From the NCBI GenBank assembly GCA_018401565.1, contig JAGYKS010000031.1, forward strand, positions 124,001 to 188,000: a DNA stretch of 64,000 nucleotides, written 5' to 3'. Positions 40,779 to 52,500 of the stretch are shown piece by piece. Under the pieces are notes generated by a model, which was given only the letters and a program-made list of their open reading frames with translations, did not search any database and was not told the origin of the DNA. Every line of letters starts with the position of its first letter. Positions within the stretch are counted from its first letter, which is position 1. The DNA comes from Acidimicrobiales bacterium. GTDB taxonomy: Bacteria > Actinomycetota > Acidimicrobiia > Acidimicrobiales > Acidimicrobilacustridaceae. The translations under genes and the position numbers were made by a program.

Positions 40779-43600
40779 TCACAGCCGGCGCACGTCGGGC
40801 AGCGCATCGGCCGTCGATGGCGCCACCCGAATGCGTGCAGGTCGGTGAGCGCCAGCCCGTGAGGCCCGGCGATCACCGGATTGGCCACCACAGGTCGGCG
40901 AGCGCCTGCGCACCGCGTCGAGGCGGCCCCTGACAGCTCCAGCACCAGCTGCTCCACCTGACGTGATGCCCCTCCATCGGCGTCGGACGCCCGCAACAGC
41001 GCCCCTGCGCCCGACGACGCCACCAGACGGTGAGCGTCACGGTCAGTCAGCGGCACCAACCCAACGGGTCGGCCGCTGTCGCCCACCGAAGCGATTCCCC
41101 CGAGTCCCACCTGCACCACCGCACCCACGTTGGGGTGCTGGTGTCCTGCCACAAGCACATCGACGCCCTCGCCCACCATGCACTGCACCAGCGCCGGGTT
41201 CATGGACTCCCCCACCACGTCAGACATGCGGCGGTGGGCCGACGCCACCTCGTCGGCCGATCGCAGCCCCAGGGCCACCCCGCCGCGCTCGGCACGAAAA
41301 TGTGGCGCCATGCCGACGGCCTTGAGTACGACCGGGAACCCAAGACGCTCCCCGGCAACGGCGGCAGCGTCGGCGTCGGCAACCGGCTCCCCTGGGGCCA
41401 GCACGCCAGTCCTGCCGCCGCCGCCAGATCGGTCACTTCGCCCCACGTCAGCCAGCGTCCGTCAGGGTCATCGGCCAGCACCCCATCCACCAGGGCACGC
41501 AACGCCTCCACGGTGACGTCGGTTGGACCTGCCGGGAGCACCCCGGGATCCTGGTCCCGCCAGGCGCCATGGTCGGCCAGCAGGCCCAGCACACGCACAG
41601 CGTCATCGGGAAAGTCGAACAGCGGGATGCACGCCCCACCTGACACCAACGGCTCGGCGGTGCCGGCCCGCAAAGAGAGTGGCCACGGTGGTCACCGCAC
41701 CCGACGACGCCGCCCCGATGGCTGCAGCCACCTCGCTGCGCTGGTCTCGCATGGCCGGGGCATAGATGATCACCGTGGCGTCCACGTCGGCGTCGGCCAC
41801 CGTGGCCATGGCGGCGGCGTAGTCGTCGGGGCCGGCGTCAAACGCCAGATCGATGGCACCGCGACCGCCACCGCTACCGCCGCTACCGCCGACAACGTCC
41901 AGCCCGGCTGCGACGCAGGCATCCAGAGCCAGTGACGTGGCACCTCGGGAGTTCGACACCACCGCCACCCGGCGGCCACGTGGCACGGGCTGATGCAGCA
42001 GCACCCGACCCACGTCGAACAGCTCACGCAGATTGTCCACCCGGATCACCCCGCACTGGGCCAGCAATGCGCCGTAGGTGGCCGCTTCGGGCCATGCACT
42101 TTTCGCTGGCTCACCGGCCCGTCCGGGTGGGCGCTGGTCGCCGGCCTTGACCGCCGCCAACGCTGTGGTGCGTGCCATACGACGGGCGATGCGCACGAAC
42201 TTGCGCGGATTGCCAAACGACTCGAGATACATCAGCACCACCGATGTGGCGTCGTCGTGTTCCCAGTACTGCAGCACGTCGTTGCCGCTCACGTCGGCCT
42301 TGGCTCCCACGTCCACGAACGTGGAGATTCCCAAGCCCCGCTGGTGGGCGAGGTCGAGCGCAGCCACGCCCAGGGTGCCCGACTGGGTGAGCAGGCCGAC
42401 CGACCCTGAATGCACCTGCACCGGGGCGAAGGTTGCCACCATCGACACCTCCGGTGCGGTGTTGATCACCCCCAGCGACTCGGGACCCATGAGCCGCATC
42501 CCCCACCGGCGGGCCAGGTGCACAAGTTCGTCCATGGAGATGGGCTCGTCGCTGCTCGTGGGCTCGTCGCTGCTCATGGGCTCGTCGCTGCTCATGGGCT
42601 CGTCGCCGGCGTCGGATCCGTCGACGGGCGCCGAGCTGGCAACGGCACCGGCGCCACCCACCGGCCCCATCTCACCGGTGCGGTCGAACCCGGCGGTGAC
42701 CACCAGCAGGCCACGCACCCGCTTGCGGGCGCAGTCCAGCACCACCGACCGCACCATCGACGCCGGAACCGCCACCACCGCCAGGTCGATGTCGTCGGGG
42801 ATGTCCACCACGCTGGACCACGCCGGCACCCCCGCCACCTCACCGCCGTGGGCATTGACTGGATAGGTGGGCCCGCCAAACCCGTTGGTCCGCAGACTGA
42901 CGAACAGCTCGTGACCCAGCCCGCCCGGTTCGCGCCCCGCCCCCACCACGGCGATCGACGCCGGGGCCAACAACCGGCCCACCGAGCGCCCGGCGGCGAT
43001 CCCCGAGCGCTGCTCGATGAGCGCCACAGCGTCAGCGTCGGGCTCGATGGCCAGGGTCACCTCGATGAGGCCATCGGAAAAGGTGCGACCCGTCTCGAAC
43101 CCGGCCCGGTGGAACACCTTGAGCATGGCCACGTTGGACGGCAGCACCAGGGCGTTGAGCCCCGTGAGACCGGCCTCACGGGCCGCCACCACCAGATACT
43201 CGAGCAGCACGGTGGCCAGACCGCGACCGCGGTGATCCTCGTCAACCATGAACGCCACCTCGGCGGTGGTGCGTTCGGGCCAGCGGTCAAATGACCCCAC
43301 CCCCACGATGCGGTCACCCAGCTCGGCGACAAACGCCATGCGGTCGGCGTAGTCCACCACGGTGAGGTTGGTGAGCATGCGCGAGGTGAGCTTCGGCATG
43401 GCGGTGAAGTACCGCATGTACACGCTGTCAGCCGACTGGCGCAGGTGGAACGAGGCAACGTCATCGGCATCGTCGGGGCGGATGGGACGCAGGTGGACGG
43501 TGCCGCCGTCGGTCAACACCACGTCGGTCTCCCACCGCTGCGGGTAGCCCCCACCGACACCGGACACATCCGCGTCGGGCGGAGTATCGGGTGTGGGCAT
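40779..43600 (-). CDS. GNAT acetyltransferase fused to NDP-forming acyl-CoA synthetase domains (Pat-type, frameshifted)
   Basis: About 940 codons. The GNAT domain comes first (residues ~20-185: VHLRPIRPDDADDVASFHLR, VGVGSFDRW, FMVDEDHRGRGLATVLLEYL). Then follow the CoA-binding Rossmann domain (IAVVGAGREPGGLGHELFVS), the succinyl-CoA-ligase-like domain (LMGPESLGVINTAPEVSMVA, LLTQSGTLGVAALDLA), and an ATP-grasp domain (LGFPVVLKAVGMAP, PALVQCMVGEGVDVLVAGHQ). GNAT-first order matches the actinobacterial PatA-like lysine acetyltransferases that control acyl-CoA synthetases. Frame changes are near 41680, 41410, possibly 40925, and 40826; the repaired end is VAPSTADALPDVRRL. An 18-bp repeat inserts SSDEP units at 42537-42607. 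Confidence 0.82.
42537..42607. repeat. 18-bp in-frame tandem repeat, nearly four copies
   Basis: Units GGGCTCGTCGCTGCTCAT repeat every 18 bp and encode SSDEPM/SSDEPT in a loop of the Pat-type protein. Confidence 0.9.
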
Positions 43601-43672
43601 ACCCCAGAGCCTACGATCAGCACCACAGACGCGCACCGCCAGATGGGCGGCTGCACTCCGAAAGGCCGAACC

Positions 43673-45967
43673 ATGTCCGACGCCGATCCCGCCGCCACCG
43701 AAACGTCGCCCGCACGGCGCTCCACCCACGTCCGCACCTGCCCGCTGTGCGAGGCCACCTGCGGACTGGAACTCACCCTCGAACACCACAGCGACGACGA
43801 CCCCGGCACCGTGGTGCTGGTGCGTGGCGACCGTGACGACGTGTTCAGCCATGGCTACCTGTGTGCCAAGGGCAGCGCCATCGGCCGGTTGCACGACGAC
43901 CCCGACCGCCTGCGGGCCCCCCTCATCCGGCGTGGCACCCCCGACGACCCGCAGTTCGAACAGGTCACGTGGGACGAGGCGTTCGCCGAGGTGGAGCGCC
44001 TGCTCACCCCCGTCCTCGACGATCACGGCCGCAACGCCGTGGCGTTGTATCTGGGCAATCCCAACGTCCACAATCCCGGTGCGGCGCTATACACCCGACC
44101 GCTGGTGCGTGCCCTGGGCACCAACAACCTGTTTTCGGCCAGCACCGTGGACCAGATGCCGCGCCATGTGTCGTCGGGGTTGATGTTCGGCAGTCCCGAC
44201 GCCATCGCCGTGCCCGACCTCGACCGCACCGACTACCTGCTCATGCTGGGCGCCAACCCGCTGGAATCCAACGGCAGCCTGTGTACCGCACCCGACTTCG
44301 CCGGCCGGCTCAAGGCCATCAGCGGCAGCGTGGCGGCAAGGTGGTGGTGGTCGACCCGCGACGCACCCGCACCGCCGACATCGCCGACGAGCACCTGCCC
44401 ATCCGCCCGGGCACCGACGCCGCCCTGCTGGCCGGGATCATCCACCAGCTGTTCGTGGCCAACGCCGTGGATCCCGGTACCCTGGCCAACCACCTCAACG
44501 GCCTCGACGAGCTGGCCGCCCACGTGGCCCCGTTCACCGCCGAGTGGGTTGCCTCGGTGACGGGAATCGATGCCGACACCGTGGTGCGTCTGGCCGCCGA
44601 ACTGGCCGCCGCCCCCACGGCCGCGGTGTACGGCCGCATCGGCACCAACACCGTGGCGTTCGGCACGCTGGCGTCGTGGGCCACCGATGTGATCTGCGCC
44701 CTCACCGGCAATCTGGACTCACGCGGGCGGGTCGATGTTCCCGCTGGCCGCCCACAACCGTCCCGGCACCGGCAAGCCCGGACGGGGGTTCATCACCGGC
44801 CGACGCCACAGCCGGGTGCGCAACCATCCCGAGATTCGTGGTGAGTTTCCCGTGGCCACCCTGGCCGAGGAGATCTCCACCCCCGGCGACGGTCAGGTGC
44901 GCGCCGTCATCACCGTGGCCGGCAACCCGGTGCTGTCCACCCCCGACAGCAACCGGCTGGCCGCAGCACTGGCCGGTCTCGACGCCATGGTGTGCGTGGA
45001 TCCCTACCTCAACGAGACCACCCGTTTCGCCAACGTGGTGCTGCCACCGCCCTCAGCCCTGGAGCGCTGCCACTACGACCTGGCATTCACCGGGTTGTCG
45101 GTGCGCAACGTGGCCAACTTCTCCCCCACCCTGTTCGCTCCCACCGGTCCCGCCGAAAGCGAGATCCTCGGCCGTCTGGCCCTCATCGCCGCCGGCCAGG
45201 GTGCCGACGCCGACCCGGCCATGATCGACGAACTGGTGCTGGGCACCCTGCTGGATCGCGCCGTGGCCGCCGACACCCCGTTGGCCGGGCGTGACGCCGC
45301 CGAACTTCGGCCTCTGGTCACCGGCACCACCCCGGTGGAGCGGGCCCTGGACGTGATGCTGCGCACCGGCGCCTACGGCGACTGGTTCGGCGAGGTACCC
45401 GACGGCCTGTCGCTGGCCATGCTCGGTGACAACCCCCACGGCGTGGACCTGGGACCGCTCCAGCCCAGAATCCCGGAGGTGCTGCGCACCCCGTCGGCCA
45501 AAGTGGAACTGCTGCCCGACGCCATCGCCACCGACCTGGTGCGTCTGGCCACCGTGCAGCCACCGGCGGTTGACGAACTTTTGCTGGTGGGTCGCCGACA
45601 TGTGCGATCGAACAACTCGTGGATGCACAATCTCGAGATTCTGGTCAAGGGTCGCGAGCGCTGCACCCTGCAGGTGCATCCCGACGACGCCAGCCGTCTG
45701 GGTCTCGCTCCCGGTGGCGCAGTGCGCATCAGCTCACGGGTCGGTGAGGTGACCGCCCCAGTGGAGGTGACCGACACCATCATGGCCGGGGTGGTCAGCC
45801 TGCCCCACGGCTGGGGGCACGATGACCCCCACACCGGCCTCACGGTGGCCGCCGGTCGGCCCGGGGTGAACTCCAACGTGCTCACCGACGCCGAGGCCAT
45901 CGACCCGTTGTCGGGCAATGCGGTGCTGAACGGCATCCCGGTGCGCCTGGAGGCAGTGCCGGCCTGA
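43673..45967 (+). CDS. Molybdopterin oxidoreductase, formate-dehydrogenase/BisC-like (two frameshifts)
   Basis: About 765 codons. The N-terminal 4Fe-4S motif is CPLCEATCG with the fourth Cys in GYLCAKGSAIG. The molybdopterin domains follow: DPDRLRAPLIRRG, VTWDEAFAEVERLL, ALYLGNPNVHNPGAALY, LLMLGANPLESNGSL, KVVVVDPRRTRTADIADEHL, ITVAGNPVLSTPDSNRLAAA, and the C-terminal beta-barrel RSNNSWMHN, GGAVRISSRVGEVTAPVEV and LPHGWGHDDPHTGL. Frame changes are near 44325 and 44733. It is a soluble, single-gene enzyme: no iron-sulfur or membrane subunit adjoins it and no Tat signal is seen. The substrate is unknown. The ATG at 43673 follows AAAGG. Confidence 0.85.
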
Positions 45968-46147
45968 TCACCGCCCGCCCACCCACCACGACAGCGCTGA
46001 GGTCACCGCCACCAGCACCGCCCAGGTGCTCCCGCGGCGGTACCACCGCCTGCCGCCAGGTTCCCGCCCGTCCCGTGGTTCGGCAGGGTCCGCAGGTTCG
46101 GCAGGGTCCGCAGGTTTGGCGGAGTTCAGAGGATTCACGGAGGTCAT
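45968..46147 (-). CDS. Small single-pass membrane protein (tentative)
   Basis: A 59-residue frame with a PADPAEP repeat (18-bp tandem duplication at 46077-46112), a basic stretch GREPGGRRWYRRG and one C-terminal helix TWAVLVAVTSALSWWVGG. The basic-inside pattern before the helix is plausible. No ribosome site is seen and no family is recognised, so it may not be expressed. Confidence 0.35.
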   Translation of the reverse strand: MTSVNPLNSAKPADPAEPADPAEPRDGREPGGRRWYRRGSTWAVLVAVTSALSWWVGGR

Positions 46148-46225
46148 GTCGAGACCGTATGGCGACAGCCGGGGCTTCCACGGGCCGACTACCGACCGTG
46201 ATGGCATCGGCGTACGCTGGGACAC

Positions 46226-46651
46226 ATGGAAGTACGCATCGGGCCGGTGTCCGCTCGTAGCGCAGTGGCGTGGGTGGGTTATGCCACCGAGGTGCTGGCC
46301 TCGGCTTCTGGGTCTACCTCGGTGCCGTCGGTGGACCCGACCATCGTTGAGGAGTTCGTGAGCTATCTCCGGCGGTGGGACGATCAGGCCGCCCAAGGCG
46401 ACCCGTTCATCTGGATCGGGGAGATTGAGCCGGAGCGACTCGAGTACCTCGTGCACGGCTTCGCCCGCATCGTGGATCATCTGGCTGCCGTGGCCGACCA
46501 CCGCGGCCAACCCGGCGCTCCAGCCGACGGTGACGAGTTCTACCAGGCCCTTGTGCTGTCGATCATCGACGCACTGGCCCAGCAAGGCGACTCGATGGGC
46601 GAATACTCAGAGCAGTTGCGCGATCAGTGGCCTGGCCTACAGGCCGACTGA
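46226..46651 (+). CDS. Hypothetical acidic cytoplasmic protein
   Basis: A 141-residue, helix-rich, acidic protein (VRIGPVSARSAVAWVGYATE, EEFVSYLRRWDDQA, FYQALVLSIIDALAQQGDS). There is no signal or membrane segment. I recognise no domain. Codon use matches its neighbours. Its last codons enter a 16-bp tandem repeat, so the exact C-terminus may be repeat-altered. Confidence 0.65.
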   Translation: MEVRIGPVSARSAVAWVGYATEVLASASGSTSVPSVDPTIVEEFVSYLRRWDDQAAQGDPFIWIGEIEPERLEYLVHGFARIVDHLAAVADHRGQPGAPADGDEFYQALVLSIIDALAQQGDSMGEYSEQLRDQWPGLQAD

Positions 46652-46710
46652 ACCGAGGCCTACCGAACCGAAGGCCGACTGAACCGAAGGCCTACTGAAC
46701 CGAAGGCCGG
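46641..46710. repeat. 16-bp tandem repeat, more than four copies
   Basis: Units AGGCCGACTGAACCGA alternate with AGGCCTACTGAACCGA at a 16-bp period across the end of the upstream gene and into the convergent gap. Confidence 0.9.
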
Positions 46711-46811
46711 CCGGACAGAAGGCACGAGCGGCCTCTGGGCCCAACCCCGGGTTGGGAGTGCTCACCCACCGAGCTGGCAGGTGGGCAGTCCCTCCGGTGC
46801 AGCCTTGGCGA

Positions 46812-47519
46812 TCAGCCGGTGAATTTCGGCGTTGCTGGCGTCGGAGCCGGTGGCGTTGGGGCCGGCGGCTCGGGCGCCGGCGGAGTCTCGGCCACAAACC
46901 CGTTGATCACCAACGCTGTGCTTGACGTTGGCGTGCCCGTTGCGGCCTCGGTGAATCCATCGATGCACAAATCGGGCGACCCCGGGACGCTGGCGTAACC
47001 GGTATCGAGCGGGAAGTCGAACCCGTTGGCGGCAAGCGTCAGACCGAATCCGCCTGCGACCGGGATGAGCATCGAGGTGAACGTGATGTCACCGGATGTC
47101 GCACAACGCGAGATGTCGAACTCATCGTTGGAGACCACCTCAACGGAGACCGTGCCGGTCACCTCACCCTCCTCACCGGGAAGGACGGTGCCAACGAAAC
47201 CTGCCGAGGTCATGGTCACCGTGCCCTCACCACCAGTCAATTGCGGGTAGGTGAGGGTGACAGGCTCGCTCACGAGGTCAACGTCAAGGGCACCAGTTTC
47301 GGCGTCCCACGTGCCCACGAGTTTCGCACCCGTCACCGAAGGCGCCGGCCAGTTCATGGTGAATCCGTTGACGGTGAGGGCACCGGCCTGCAATGGGATC
47401 TCAATGGGCGCCGGAGCAGCACCCGCCATCGGGGCGACCGTCACGGCCACGGTAAGCGCAGCAGCAGCCACAAGGGAACGACCAACCCGGCGTCGGGTCG
47501 AGGTCAGGAACGTGGTCAT
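46812..47519 (-). CDS. Secreted protein of unknown function
   Basis: A 235-residue protein with a classical signal peptide (RSLVAAAALTVAVTVAPMAG, cleavage after AGA-A). The mature part is beta-rich (LTVNGFTMNWPAPSVTGAKL, EGTVTMTSAGFVGTVLP, FDISRCATSGDITFTSM) with two Cys likely to pair. The visible end is a Pro-rich PAPEPPAPTPPAPTPATPKF. Another frame over the last 60 codons reads NAEIHRLIAKAAPEGLPTCQ and stops at 46762, and may be the true tail. The ATG at 47519 has GGAGGA at good spacing. Confidence 0.75.
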   Translation of the reverse strand: MTTFLTSTRRRVGRSLVAAAALTVAVTVAPMAGAAPAPIEIPLQAGALTVNGFTMNWPAPSVTGAKLVGTWDAETGALDVDLVSEPVTLTYPQLTGGEGTVTMTSAGFVGTVLPGEEGEVTGTVSVEVVSNDEFDISRCATSGDITFTSMLIPVAGGFGLTLAANGFDFPLDTGYASVPGSPDLCIDGFTEAATGTPTSSTALVINGFVAETPPAPEPPAPTPPAPTPATPKFTG

Positions 47520-47620
47520 GGTGTCATCCTCCGATACGTTGCCGCGCCCCATCGGGCGATTGTGGGACAACGTATTACGAAAAGAATCAGCCATCAAGCA
47601 CCATTCAGGTACCAGTCAGA

Positions 47621-48088
47621 TCAGGCGCCAACCACGTTTGGCCGGGGCAGGCCCTGGGCCTCGCACAAAAGGAAGTAGCCGTCACGAACGGTGCCGGCAT
47701 CGATGACGCTGGTCACGTTGCCGTCTTCGTCGAGGTTCAGGTTGGCGCCGTAGATGGCGAACCACGCATCGGTGATGCCTTCGTTTTCGGCCGGCACCAT
47801 AAGCGTGTGCTGCGAACCGGCGGGCTCGAACAAAAACGACCCGGCCACGTTCACCTCGGGCGACTCCACGTACTTCCACGCCCCCGACAGGGTGAAGGCG
47901 TACACCGGCCCGGTGTGCTTGTGCATTGGCACGATGGTGCCGGCCTCAAAGCGGGTACGAATGACCCACAGGCCCTGCTCCACATCCACCTGCAAAAGCT
48001 GGAGGTGGGTGCCGTCGCCAACAGCAACAAACGGAAGCTCGTCCTCGCCACGATGAATGGCACTTGGGATGCTCTCAAGGATGCTCAT
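47621..48088 (-). CDS. Cupin protein, dihydroxyacetophenone-dioxygenase-like
   Basis: A 155-residue single cupin. The metal site is in RTRFEAGTIVPMHKHTGPVY (His residues) with later SGAWKYVES and LFEPAGSQHTLMVP. Layout and length follow the 2,4'-dihydroxyacetophenone dioxygenase family, which cleaves a C-C bond with non-haem iron. Substrate in this organism is unknown. The frame is clean. Confidence 0.8.
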   Translation of the reverse strand: MSILESIPSAIHRGEDELPFVAVGDGTHLQLLQVDVEQGLWVIRTRFEAGTIVPMHKHTGPVYAFTLSGAWKYVESPEVNVAGSFLFEPAGSQHTLMVPAENEGITDAWFAIYGANLNLDEDGNVTSVIDAGTVRDGYFLLCEAQGLPRPNVVGA

Positions 48089-48265
48089 GTCCTCTATGAG
48101 ACCACGTCAGCGCCGGCAAATCCACTCATTGCCGCTGGTTGCGCTTTTTGTATTATCCACGCCATGGCACGATCACCGACTCCAACGGCGATGACAGCAC
48201 CAGTTCACCCCCCGAGATCTGTTGGCCCATGGGTGAACCCTGGATCGTCGTGGTGGGACTGACCC

Positions 48266-48724
48266 ATGCCTGCCCCGAGTTTGTTTCTTGTGGTGCACCC
48301 ACCAGGCGATGAGGTCCGCGCCCTGTTGCAACTCGCGGTGAACGGTGTTCGCCGGGCATGTCCAGACGCCTCGGGCTGGATGGCCACCGCACTGCCCGAC
48401 GACTCGATCACCCAGAGCGAGGTGTGGCCCACCTGTGTGCCGGTCAGTGCCTTCCACCCGGATCCACTCTCATTGTGGTGGTTGCCCGGGGTGCGCATCG
48501 TGGCCCACCAGGGTGCGGCGACCAACCACGACACCGCCGACCGATGGGAGATGATGTCGGCCAACGGAAATTGACGCCCGATCCCCGACAGGTGGTGGCC
48601 ACGGTCACGGGTCACCCTGGTTGGGCTTGTTGATTCCCGGGACGAACTCCCCGCTCTTTGGGCTGACCACCTCCCCAACGGCATACCGTTGTGGTGGCAT
48701 CCCGAGGCAGTTCATACCGGGTGA
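48266..48724 (+). CDS. Hypothetical protein interrupted by an in-frame TGA
   Basis: Codons 1-102 read SLFLVVHPPGDEVRALLQLA through RWEMMSANGN. TGA follows at 48572, after which the same frame continues without a gap as RPIPDRWWPRSRVTLVGLVD and ELPALWADHLPNGIPLWWHP to a second TGA at 48722. Trp-rich, natural-looking sequence on both sides suggests one 152-residue protein with a TGG-to-TGA change. It could be a read error or a true nonsense mutation. I recognise no family. Confidence 0.5.
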
Positions 48725-48744
48725 GACCGAGCTAAGTTCTGGGA

Positions 48745-49445
48745 ATGTTGAGCACGTTTTCGCTCAGGATGAGCCGTGACGTCCGGGCGGCAGAGCCGAT
48801 TCGTGTCACGCGGGCAACCATGGGGATTGCCTCGGCTGGCTTCGCCGTGTGGGGCATTGCGTGGATCATGCTCTGGCTGGTTCAAACCGACACCACCCTG
48901 GAGTGGGTGCTGCTCACCATCGGCGCACTGCTCATCGCCGTTGCGGTCCTCACCCACGTGACTCACCTTCGTGCGCGGTTCGGCCTTGTCGCAGTTGTGC
49001 TTTTGAATGTGGCCTGTGCACTGCCGATCGTGCTCTTTTGCCGCTTGCACTCGACATGGACCTTGGCGGGAACCTGCGCACCTACGCCTACGCAATGTGG
49101 GGAGCCACCTGGCTGACGGCGTCACTCGGAGTCTTTTTTGTGCTGGCCCGCAAAGAAGCCCGGCTTGAGCAACGAGACCGCTCACCCCGGACCGAAATCC
49201 ATGCATCCTTTTCCCAGCTGACGCTTGTGGCGGGCGGCACGTTGATCTACGGCATCAGCTTTCTGGGCCTGATGGCGGATCAGGAAAGCAATCTGATGGG
49301 CTGGCTGACCCTCATCGGACCCTCGCTGATCGCCGTCGCCATCATCTCCCACGTTGAGCACCTCTCCTTGCGGGTTGGACGGCCCGCCGTCATCCTCGAC
49401 AATCGTTGGCGTTCGCAACCGGACCTGAGGGCCACGATCTGCTGA
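48745..49445 (+). CDS. Multi-pass membrane protein (one frameshift)
   Basis: Two frames join near 49045 into about 233 residues with six predicted helices: IASAGFAVWGIAWIMLWLV, WVLLTIGALLIAVAVLTHV, FGLVAVVLLNVACALPIVLF, then in the second frame TYAYAMWGATWLTASLGVFF, LVAGGTLIYGISFLGLM and GWLTLIGPSLIAVAIISHVE. The two halves resemble each other (LLIAVAVLTHVTHL and LIAVAIISHVEHL), so it may be an internal duplication. Function unknown. Confidence 0.65.
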
Positions 49446-49562
49446 GTCCATCCGGCTGGCCCATGGCCGGCAGCACCGTGCTGTAATCCCGCCGCTCGGG
49501 GTGAGAAAACCTCCCACGGTGCGTGCCCGAGTGATAGAAAATGGCATGCAAAAGGTCTCATT

Positions 49563-52500
49563 ATGAGCTCAGCCCGAACCCCGTTTTCTGTGCGTCGTGT
49601 TGCTGCGCTCGCTGTCGTTGCGCTCGCCGTGGTCAGCGCTGTAGCTACACCGGCTGAGGCCAGACGCGTGAACGTCCCGACGACGCCGGCCCCACCCGTC
49701 ATAACGCAGCCCCACGTTGCGGATCGACTGATCGTCACCTACAAGCCCGGCACCAGCGCCACCACCCAGGCGGCCACCCGTTCGAAAAAGCGCGTCGCAA
49801 AGGTGCGTCGCATCTCGATCACCGGCCCGGTCACTGAGGTCGTGCAACTCCCGGCTGGTCAGACCGTCGCCGACGCCATGGTGTCAATCAAGGCCGATCC
49901 GGCCGTGCAGTTCGCCGAGCCTGACTACATCGTCCAGTCCCTCGCCACCTCCAACGATCCCTCTTTCACCAACGGCACCCTCTGGGGCATGCAGGGAGAT
50001 GCCTCCACCCCGGCGAACCCCAACGGCAGTGGTGCTGCTGAGGCGTGGGGTGCTGGCTACACCGGATCGTCCAACGTCGTGGTCGGCGTGATCGACGAGG
50101 GCATTCAGGCCTCGCATCCCGATCTGGCCGCCAACATCTGGACCAATCCGGGGGAGATTCCCGGAGACGGTATCGACAACGACGGCAACGGCTACATCGA
50201 CGACGTCAACGGGTGGGACTTCTTCAACAACGACGCCACCATTTTCGATGGGGCCACCAATCCGTCGATCGACTCGCACGGTACGCATGTGGCCGGCACC
50301 ATCGGCGGCGTGGGCAACAACGGCCAGGGCGTCGCTGGCGTCAACTGGTCGGTGAAAATGATCTCGGCCAAGTTCCTCGGGGCCAGCGGCGGATCCATCT
50401 CTGCTGCCATCAGCGCAATCAATTACCTCGTTGACGCAAAGATCCGCCATGGGGCCAACATCGTTGCGATCAACAACTCGTGGGGCGGCGGCGGGTTCAG
50501 CGCCACCATGGCCGCCGCCATCAACCGTGCCGGCGATGCGGGCATCCTGTTCGTCGCTGCTGCTGGCAACTCGAGCACCAACAACGACACGTCGCCCAGC
50601 TACCCCTCGAACTACGAGTGCACCAACGGCGGCACGCGCGGCTGGGACTGCGTCGTTGCCGTCGCTGCCACCGACCGGAACGGCGCGCTCGCTTGGTTCT
50701 CGCAGTTCGGCGCTTCGACCGTTGACCTCGGGGCCCCGGGTGTCGCCATCACGAGTACCGTCCCGAACAACTCGTACGCGTCGTACGACGGCACCTCGAT
50801 GGCCTCGCCACACGTCGCCGGCGCCGCCGCCCTGTGTGCGTCGATGGATCCAACGCTCAGCGCCCCCGCCATTCGGAGCGCCCTCATGAGTTCTGCAGCC
50901 CCCACCGCTGCACTCAACGGGAGATCCGTTACCGGCGGCCGTCTCGACATCGGCACGATGATGCAGTACTGCCTCGTGCCGACGCAGCCAGTCTCAGGTG
51001 GCCCAACCGGGCTGGTCGCCACGGCGTCAGCTGAAGACTCGATCTCGCTCACCTGGACCGACGGAGCCTTGTACGAGAGCCGCTACGAGATCGAGCGGGC
51101 CTCTGCCGTTGCCGGGACATGCGGCACCTTCGCCCTGGTAGGCCAGGCGCCGAGCGACACCGCCTCGTATTCCGTCACCGGCCTCTCGGCCAACACGCAG
51201 TACTGCTTCCGGGTGCGCGCCGTCAACGGATTCAACGGCCTCTCGGCCAGTCCGTACAGCAACGAGGCCCCGGCCACCACGTTTGCTCCCCCGCCGCCCT
51301 ATGTGTGTACCGACACCCCGTTCTCTTGGGTCGATGCAACGCTGGGAACGCGCTATGTGCTGGGCGACGACGCCAGCGTGAACGTCAACCTGCCGTTCGG
51401 CGTCTCGTTCTACGGAACCAACTACAACACCGCCGTCATCTCATCCAACGGGTACCTCCGGCTCGGATCGGGTGCCGCCATTGCCCACATCAACAGCACC
51501 ATCCCGATGAACTCCGAACCCAACGGCTTCATCGCCCCGTGGTGGGACGACCTCGACCCGAGTGCTGGCGGCGGGGTGTGGGTGCGCACCGTTGGCTCGG
51601 CGCCCAATCGCCAGTACGTCGTGTCGTGGAATGGCGTCCCGCACTTCACCGGCGGAACTGGAACGGCGGTGTCGTTCCAGCTGGTGTTGAACGAGAGCAC
51701 TGGCGTCGTGCTGCTGCAATATCTCGATGCTGCCACCGGCAATAGCGCCAATGACCGCGGCGCGAGCGCCACGGTCGGCATCGAGGACCCGAGCGGGCTG
51801 ACAGGCACACTGGTCTCCTACCAGTCGGGCACGATCGCTGATTCGTCAGCCAAGGCCTGCAGCAACACTCCCGGTGGCACGCCGGTGTTCGTCCAAACCG
51901 CCGCGCTGCCCAGCGGCACCGCAACGGTCGGGTACTCGTCCACCGTTGCTGCCCGCTGGCGGTGCGGCCCCGTACACGTGGTCGGTCTCGTCCGGTGCGT
52001 TGCCGACCGGCCTGGTGCTCAACCCTTCAACCGGGGTCATCAGTGGCACACCCACCGCAACCGGTTCCTTCCCGTTCACCGTGATGGTTTCCGACAGCGG
52101 CTCGGAAACCGCATCGAAAGCCCTCAGCATCACCGTCGGCTCACCCGTGTCGATCACCACGGCGTCGCTTGCCGGTGGTGCCGCCAGGGTGGCGTACTCA
52201 CAGTCTCTTGGCGCCACTGGCGGTACAACGCCCTACGTATGGTCGATCGCTTCAGGCGCACTGAACGCCGGCCTCACGCTGAATGCGAAACACCGGCGAG
52301 ATCAGAGGCACGCCCACCACCGCCGGAACCTCGTCGTTCACCGTCCGGGTGACTGACGCTGCTTCGCGATCGGTCACCAAGGCGTTGTCGATCACCATTA
52401 GCGCTCCGCCCGGCGCCTTCGGCAAGTCGGCGCCCCGCAACAACGCACGCGGCAGATCGAGGACCGCTCTCCGGCTCTCGTGGTCGGCCTCGACCAGCGC

